From assembly GCA_025360585.1 (NCBI GenBank), contig JANYBW010000017.1, positions 53,922-117,921 of the forward strand: a stretch of 64,000 nucleotides of DNA. Direction: 5' to 3'. The position numbers and the translations under genes were made by a program. Of the stretch, positions 60,552 to 64,000 are shown piece by piece. The DNA comes from Actinomycetes bacterium (GTDB lineage: Bacteria; Actinomycetota; Acidimicrobiia; IMCC26256; PALSA-610). Numbering within the stretch: the first letter of the stretch is position 1; each line of letters opens with the position of its first letter. Below the pieces are notes generated by a model, which saw nothing but the letters and a program-made list of their open reading frames with translations, was not told where the DNA came from and did no database searches.

Positions 60552-61261
60552 ATGGCAGCACCGTCGTCGCCGCGAGCGAAACCATAAAATCGCACCTCGC
60601 ATTGGGGCTGGATTTTGATAATCGGGAAGTCGCGCTCGATCGCGCGCTGGCACTGCGCGAGTGGTTCGGCGTGGCCAAAGTGGGCCATGAACTGTACGCC
60701 GCGGCTGGCCCCTCGATCGTCGCGGAGCTTCGCGACATCGGTTACGAGGTGTTTCTCGATGCCAAACTCCACGACATCCCCAACACGGTGCGCAGCGCCG
60801 CTCGAGTGCTGGCGGGTTACGGCTTGGCGTATTTGAATTTTCATACCAGCGGTGGGAGAGCGATGCTCGAAGCGGGCATCGAAGGCGCGCTTGATGGCGC
60901 ACAACGTGCCGGCCACCGCGCTCCGAAACTGCTCGGAGTTACGGTGCTCACCAGCGATTCGAATGTGAGCGCGTTCGATGAACGGCTGGATCTCGCGGCG
61001 GTCGCGGGTTGCGATGGTGTGGTGTGCAGTGCGCTTGAAGTCGCCACGGTCAAAGCCCGCCATCCGAAACTGGTCACGATGGTCCCTGGCATCCGCCTCG
61101 CAGGAAGCGACACCAACGATCAAGCGCGCGTGGCTACGCCGTACGACGCGATTCGAAACGGCGCCGACGTACTCGTGATCGTGAGGACGGTGCATCACGC
61201 GGCCGATCCATGTGCGGCTGCTGAACAAGTCTTTCGCGAAGTGACCGCCGCGCTCGATTAA
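60539..61261 (+). CDS. pyrF: Orotidine 5'-phosphate decarboxylase
   Basis: A 240-residue decarboxylase making UMP. The catalytic Asp-Lys-Asp network lies in FLDAKLHDIPNTVRSAARVL, with the substrate Asp in LALGLDFDNREVALD. The phosphate-gripping Arg in VIVRTVHHAADP is retained although the preceding residue is Val rather than the more common Gly. ATG 60539 has GGAGG and overlaps pyrD by 13 bases. Confidence 0.95.
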   Translation: MADLNGSTVVAASETIKSHLALGLDFDNREVALDRALALREWFGVAKVGHELYAAAGPSIVAELRDIGYEVFLDAKLHDIPNTVRSAARVLAGYGLAYLNFHTSGGRAMLEAGIEGALDGAQRAGHRAPKLLGVTVLTSDSNVSAFDERLDLAAVAGCDGVVCSALEVATVKARHPKLVTMVPGIRLAGSDTNDQARVATPYDAIRNGADVLVIVRTVHHAADPCAAAEQVFREVTAALD

Positions 61262-61268
61262 GTGCCGC

Positions 61269-61346
61269 CCCGTCGTTCGCTAGGCCCGTTCGCTGGGCCC
61301 GTGCACTGGGCCCGTCGTTCGCTAGGCCCGTTCACGGGCCCAGTGC
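61269..61346. terminator. Repeat-built hairpin at the end of the pyr operon
   Basis: A 23-bp unit starting CCCGTCGTTCGCTAGGCCCG occurs at 61269-61291 and again at 61311-61333 (42-bp period). A perfect 13-bp inverted repeat, GCACTGGGCCCGT (61303-61315) and ACGGGCCCAGTGC (61334-61346), spans the second copy. It lies between convergent genes and probably stops transcription from both sides. Confidence 0.7.
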
Positions 61347-61370
61347 CGCGAGGGCGACTCAGGACACCCG

Positions 61371-63269
61371 CTAGTCCTCAGCTCGTGGCCAGGTCACCGT
61401 TACGGTGGTTCCCTCACCGACCTCAGATTCAATCGCGATCGTTCCGTTGCTCGCGGCGACAATGCCGTCCACCACGGACAAGCCGAGGCCGGTACCCATC
61501 CCTTGGGGTTTCGTGGTGAAGAACGGATCGAAGGCACGCTCCAGCGCGTGAACCGTCATTCCTGTGCCGGTGTCGGCAACGACTAATCGAACCACCGATG
61601 TTGACGGATCGGCTTCCAAAGCATCGACGAGCAGGGTGATCACTCCGCCCTGTTCAATCGCGTCGCGCGCGTTGATGACGAGGTTGAGTACCACCTGCTC
61701 GACTTGTCCACGATCCACGACGATCGGATGGGCTCCGGCCGCAATCGTGAAGGTCATGTCGCGGTCTCGGCCCAACGTTGCAGTCAGTAGTGATTTCATG
61801 CCTTCGACCACAACGCCAAGATCAAGTAGCTCGGCGGCGCCAACTTCGGCCCTACCGAATTGCAACAATCGTTGGGCCAGATTCGCAGCCACCGAGGCCG
61901 AATGTTGAATCTGTTGCAAATCCGCACGTTGTATTTCGCTGAGTTCGGAGCGATCCAACACCGCGGCGTAGTTCATCGTCACGGCCAGCAGATTCGTGAA
62001 ATCATGGGCGACGCCCGCAGCGAGCCGGCCCGTGCTTTCAAGGCGCTGGGATTGGCGTAACCGAGCTTCGAGTGCCGCGCGGTCGCGTTCGGCTCGCGTC
62101 GCGGCGAGTTCGCGTTCGTGATCCAAGACGGCCTGTTGTGCGGCATGACGTTCACTGAGGTCTTCGATCGCGATCAGAATTCCTTCGTTGCCATCGTCGG
62201 TTTCTGCCGCGCTGGTCGCCCATGCCTGGGCCATGAACATCGTGCCGTCTTTGCGACGGATCTCCACTTCGTGGCTGAGCGTGCTGCCTGCGTGAATGCC
62301 GTCGGCGAGTGCTTGGCCGATCTGTGCGGCTCCACGCTTGCTCACGAGTTCCGTTGTCGGGACGGCCTGGATTTCGAGTGCGGAGTCGTAGCCCAACAGC
62401 CGCGCAAACGCGCCGTTCGCAATGATGCCGGTTTGGCCCGCGAGTACGTACGCACTCGGCATCGGGTGAGTCTCAAACAGGAATCGGAAACGGCGTTGTT
62501 GTTGAAGACGTCGCGAAACATCGCGAGCGTGAAATACGACTGCCTCGACGGCTGGATCGTTGAGGTAATTTGTTGCCACAATCTCGCAGGTGATCCAACC
62601 GCCAGTGGCATGCAACAACCGTCGTTCCTGCGGCGGTCGCTCGCCTCCCTGGGCGTTCGCTCGTACAAAGCGATCGAAGGCGATATCGCGTTCGTCGGGA
62701 TGGATGATATCGAGAGCAGATGTTCCGATGATGTCGGTGGGTGCGATACCAAGGATGTTTTCGATTGCTTTGCTGGCGAATGTAATCGTGCCGAATGCAT
62801 CAGTCGCGACGATCATGTCGGACGATCCGGCGAGGAGCGACTCGTAGTAGCGAACTTTGCGGGCGACTTCGCCGTCGGCATTGACGGTCGCGGTAACGTC
62901 GCGCGCCAAGGCCACAACTTCGTCTTCAGTTGCGAGGAGCCGAGCTTCGAAATGACGCGTGCCAGTGGGAAACGCGATTGTGTACTCGTAGATAACAAGC
63001 TGTTGGGTTTCCACGGCCCGCCGGACCATGGCCAGACCGCGGTCGCCATCAGGTCCCGGCATCACGTCGGTGATGCGCTGCCCGAGAAACGCGGCCGGGC
63101 TTGCGATCAGCATTTCGGGGCTGGTCGCGTTGTAATCGAGATATACGCCGTCGTGCGACATCCAAAAAATGAGATCCGGCGAAACAGTGAGTAGCGCCGC
63201 GCGGCGTCGCAACAACTCGCGATTGTCGTGTGTAGCTGCATCGTTCACGGGCGGTGAGGCTCCAATCAT
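61371..63269 (-). CDS. PAS-domain sensor histidine kinase
   Basis: A soluble protein of about 632 residues. Three PAS-like domains are seen: about 25-125 (LTVSPDLIFWMSHDGVYLDYN), 145-265 (LLAGSSDMIVATDAFGTITFASKAIENILG) and 270-385 (FLFETHPMPSAYVLAGQTGIIANGAFARLLGYD). A coiled coil leads to the phosphoacceptor in GRLAAGVAHDFTNLLAV, the NtrB-type H-box. The catalytic ATPase domain has NLVINARDAI and GTGLGLSVVDGI. No membrane helix is present. ATG 63269 has a modest AGG site; the frame is open to 63479. No response regulator is adjacent. Confidence 0.9.
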   Translation of the reverse strand: MIGASPPVNDAATHDNRELLRRRAALLTVSPDLIFWMSHDGVYLDYNATSPEMLIASPAAFLGQRITDVMPGPDGDRGLAMVRRAVETQQLVIYEYTIAFPTGTRHFEARLLATEDEVVALARDVTATVNADGEVARKVRYYESLLAGSSDMIVATDAFGTITFASKAIENILGIAPTDIIGTSALDIIHPDERDIAFDRFVRANAQGGERPPQERRLLHATGGWITCEIVATNYLNDPAVEAVVFHARDVSRRLQQQRRFRFLFETHPMPSAYVLAGQTGIIANGAFARLLGYDSALEIQAVPTTELVSKRGAAQIGQALADGIHAGSTLSHEVEIRRKDGTMFMAQAWATSAAETDDGNEGILIAIEDLSERHAAQQAVLDHERELAATRAERDRAALEARLRQSQRLESTGRLAAGVAHDFTNLLAVTMNYAAVLDRSELSEIQRADLQQIQHSASVAANLAQRLLQFGRAEVGAAELLDLGVVVEGMKSLLTATLGRDRDMTFTIAAGAHPIVVDRGQVEQVVLNLVINARDAIEQGGVITLLVDALEADPSTSVVRLVVADTGTGMTVHALERAFDPFFTTKPQGMGTGLGLSVVDGIVAASNGTIAIESEVGEGTTVTVTWPRAED

Positions 63270-63532
63270 TGGATGCCTGAACGGTAACCGGCCGCGGGAG
63301 GAGTTTTGGGCAATACCGCACCGAAGCGCGAAAATCAAGGGCGGTCGCTCGGGAAAATGATCACCGGACTCGCTATTGTCTGGCCCGTTCACCTTCTTCG
63401 AAGGTGTCGCCCGTACGAGTTCGAAGGCGCGCACCAGTTTGTGAATGCGGAGTCCGCAAGGAATCTCGCATTTGTTCATTGGGGCTGCACCGGAGAATGT
63501 CCAGCCGTCCCAACATCTCTCAAGGAGTGTCG

Positions 63533-63862
63533 ATGCCGACTCCGCCGCCGCAAACCCCAGAAGCTCGCGCCGCTGCGCTCGCCAAAGCTGCCATTTCGCG
63601 GCGGGTGCGTGCTGAGGCCAAGGACAAGCTCAAAATCGGTTCAATGAATCTGATGGAGCTGTTCGCCGCGAGCGATCTCGGCGACGAAGCCGGCGACATG
63701 CTCGCGAAGCTCAAGGTGGTGAGCGTGCTCGAATCGCTTCCCGGTGTGGGCAAGGTTCGCGCCCGCAAGCTGATGGAAGAACTCGAGATTAAAGAGAGCC
63801 GACGGGTTCGTGGCCTTGGTACGAACCAGCGCAAGGCGTTGCTCGAGCGCTTCCCGGACTAA
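63533..63862 (+). CDS. mihF: Integration host factor, actinobacterial type (mIHF)
   Basis: A 109-residue nucleoid-associated protein. The helix-two-turn-helix core is LKVVSVLESLPGVGKVRARKLMEELEIKESRRVRGLGTNQRKALLERF. The N-terminal helical part is EARAAALAKAAISRRVRAEAKDKLKIGSMNLMELF. ATG 63533 has an AAGGAG site. In Actinobacteria it is typically followed by gmk, as here. It is essential for lambda-type integration in mycobacteria and for general chromosome organisation. Confidence 0.96.
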   Translation: MPTPPPQTPEARAAALAKAAISRRVRAEAKDKLKIGSMNLMELFAASDLGDEAGDMLAKLKVVSVLESLPGVGKVRARKLMEELEIKESRRVRGLGTNQRKALLERFPD

Positions 63863-63897
63863 CCGGATTCGCTGCGGTCGACGCGCCTCTTGTTTCG

Positions 63898-64000
63898 ATG
63901 ACTCAACGTGGCTCGATCCTGGTGATTTCGGGGACGGGTGGGGCTGGCAAAGGCACGATCGTCGAGCGGCTCCGCGCCGAGCATCGCGAGCTGTGGTGGT
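63898..64000 (+). CDS. gmk: Guanylate kinase (5' part, cut by window edge)
   Basis: The first 34 codons are present: QRGSILVISGTGGAGKGTIVERLRAEH carries the P-loop (GTGGAGKGT) of guanylate kinase. It starts 35 bases after mihF, the usual actinobacterial order. No ribosome binding site is obvious before the ATG. The enzyme converts GMP to GDP. Confidence 0.85.
   Translation, partial: MTQRGSILVISGTGGAGKGTIVERLRAEHRELWW

Noticed and set aside
1..64000. tRNA or rRNA genes, prophage, insertion sequences
   Set aside because: No cloverleaf-like or rRNA sequence and no transposase, integrase or phage structural gene was recognised on reading the intergenic regions and gene products.

Overview
The window reads as a chromosomal segment of a flagellated, high-GC Actinobacterium, most likely of the class Acidimicrobiia. 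The evidence is: mycothiol synthesis (mshA), the actinobacterial integration host factor followed by gmk, the clpS-DUF2017 pair, a WhiG/FliA sigma factor together with an RsiG-type anti-sigma factor, proC next to an excisionase-type HTH gene, and a pyrR-pyrB-pyrC-carA-carB-pyrD-pyrF operon. The class assignment is inference. No tRNA, rRNA, CRISPR array, insertion sequence or prophage was seen.

Layout. 1-3.0 kb: 5' part of a cytochrome b gene, a two-cluster ferredoxin and a small membrane protein on the minus strand, then a geranylgeranyl/menaquinone-reductase-type flavoprotein on plus. 3.0-10.2 kb, all minus: a 27-residue membrane peptide, SAM hydrolase, HTH protein, proC, a YbjN protein, mshA, an XRE regulator, rsiG, a MoaD-like protein, a tiny coiled protein, a LON-domain protein and a SirB1-like protein. 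10.2-24.4 kb: mixed housekeeping and accessory genes (SET protein, truncated haemoglobin, map, three short-chain dehydrogenase or hotdog genes, DUF2332, two polytopic membrane proteins, an Rpf-like transglycosylase, and an aldehyde dehydrogenase-aminotransferase-Lrp block). 24.4-33.3 kb: late flagellar genes csrA, fliW, flgL, flgK, flgN, a LuxR protein with a degenerate receiver, the flagellar sigma factor, a secreted S15 peptidase and flagellin. 33.4-40.4 kb: an aldehyde dehydrogenase, then type IV pilus genes (pilin, pilD, HTH, a pilM-pilN fusion, pilO and a PilP-like gene). 40.4-47.1 kb: aroC, aroK, a DivIVA-like/AroB fusion, aroQ, an M24 peptidase, efp, nusB, clpS, DUF2017. 47.2-52.2 kb: a CDF transporter and a MoxR-DUF58-TgpA trio. 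52.2-61.3 kb: the pyrimidine operon. 61.4-64.0 kb: a PAS histidine kinase, mihF and the start of gmk.

The most striking theme is cyclic di-GMP. A c-di-GMP-I (GEMM) riboswitch lies between a WhiG-like promoter and the major pilin gene. The same window encodes an RsiG homologue, carrying both c-di-GMP-binding signatures, and its presumed partner sigma factor inside a flagellar cluster. Similar WhiG-type promoter sequences precede flgN and fliC. Together this suggests that c-di-GMP sets the balance of flagella and pili at two levels: sigma-factor sequestration and riboswitch control.

Other notable points are a DivIVA-like tandem repeat fused to dehydroquinate synthase, a PilM-PilN fusion, a PyrR-binding loop followed by an intrinsic terminator inside the pyrR reading frame, a dihydroorotase lacking one metal-binding histidine, and a 62-bp intergenic repeat family.
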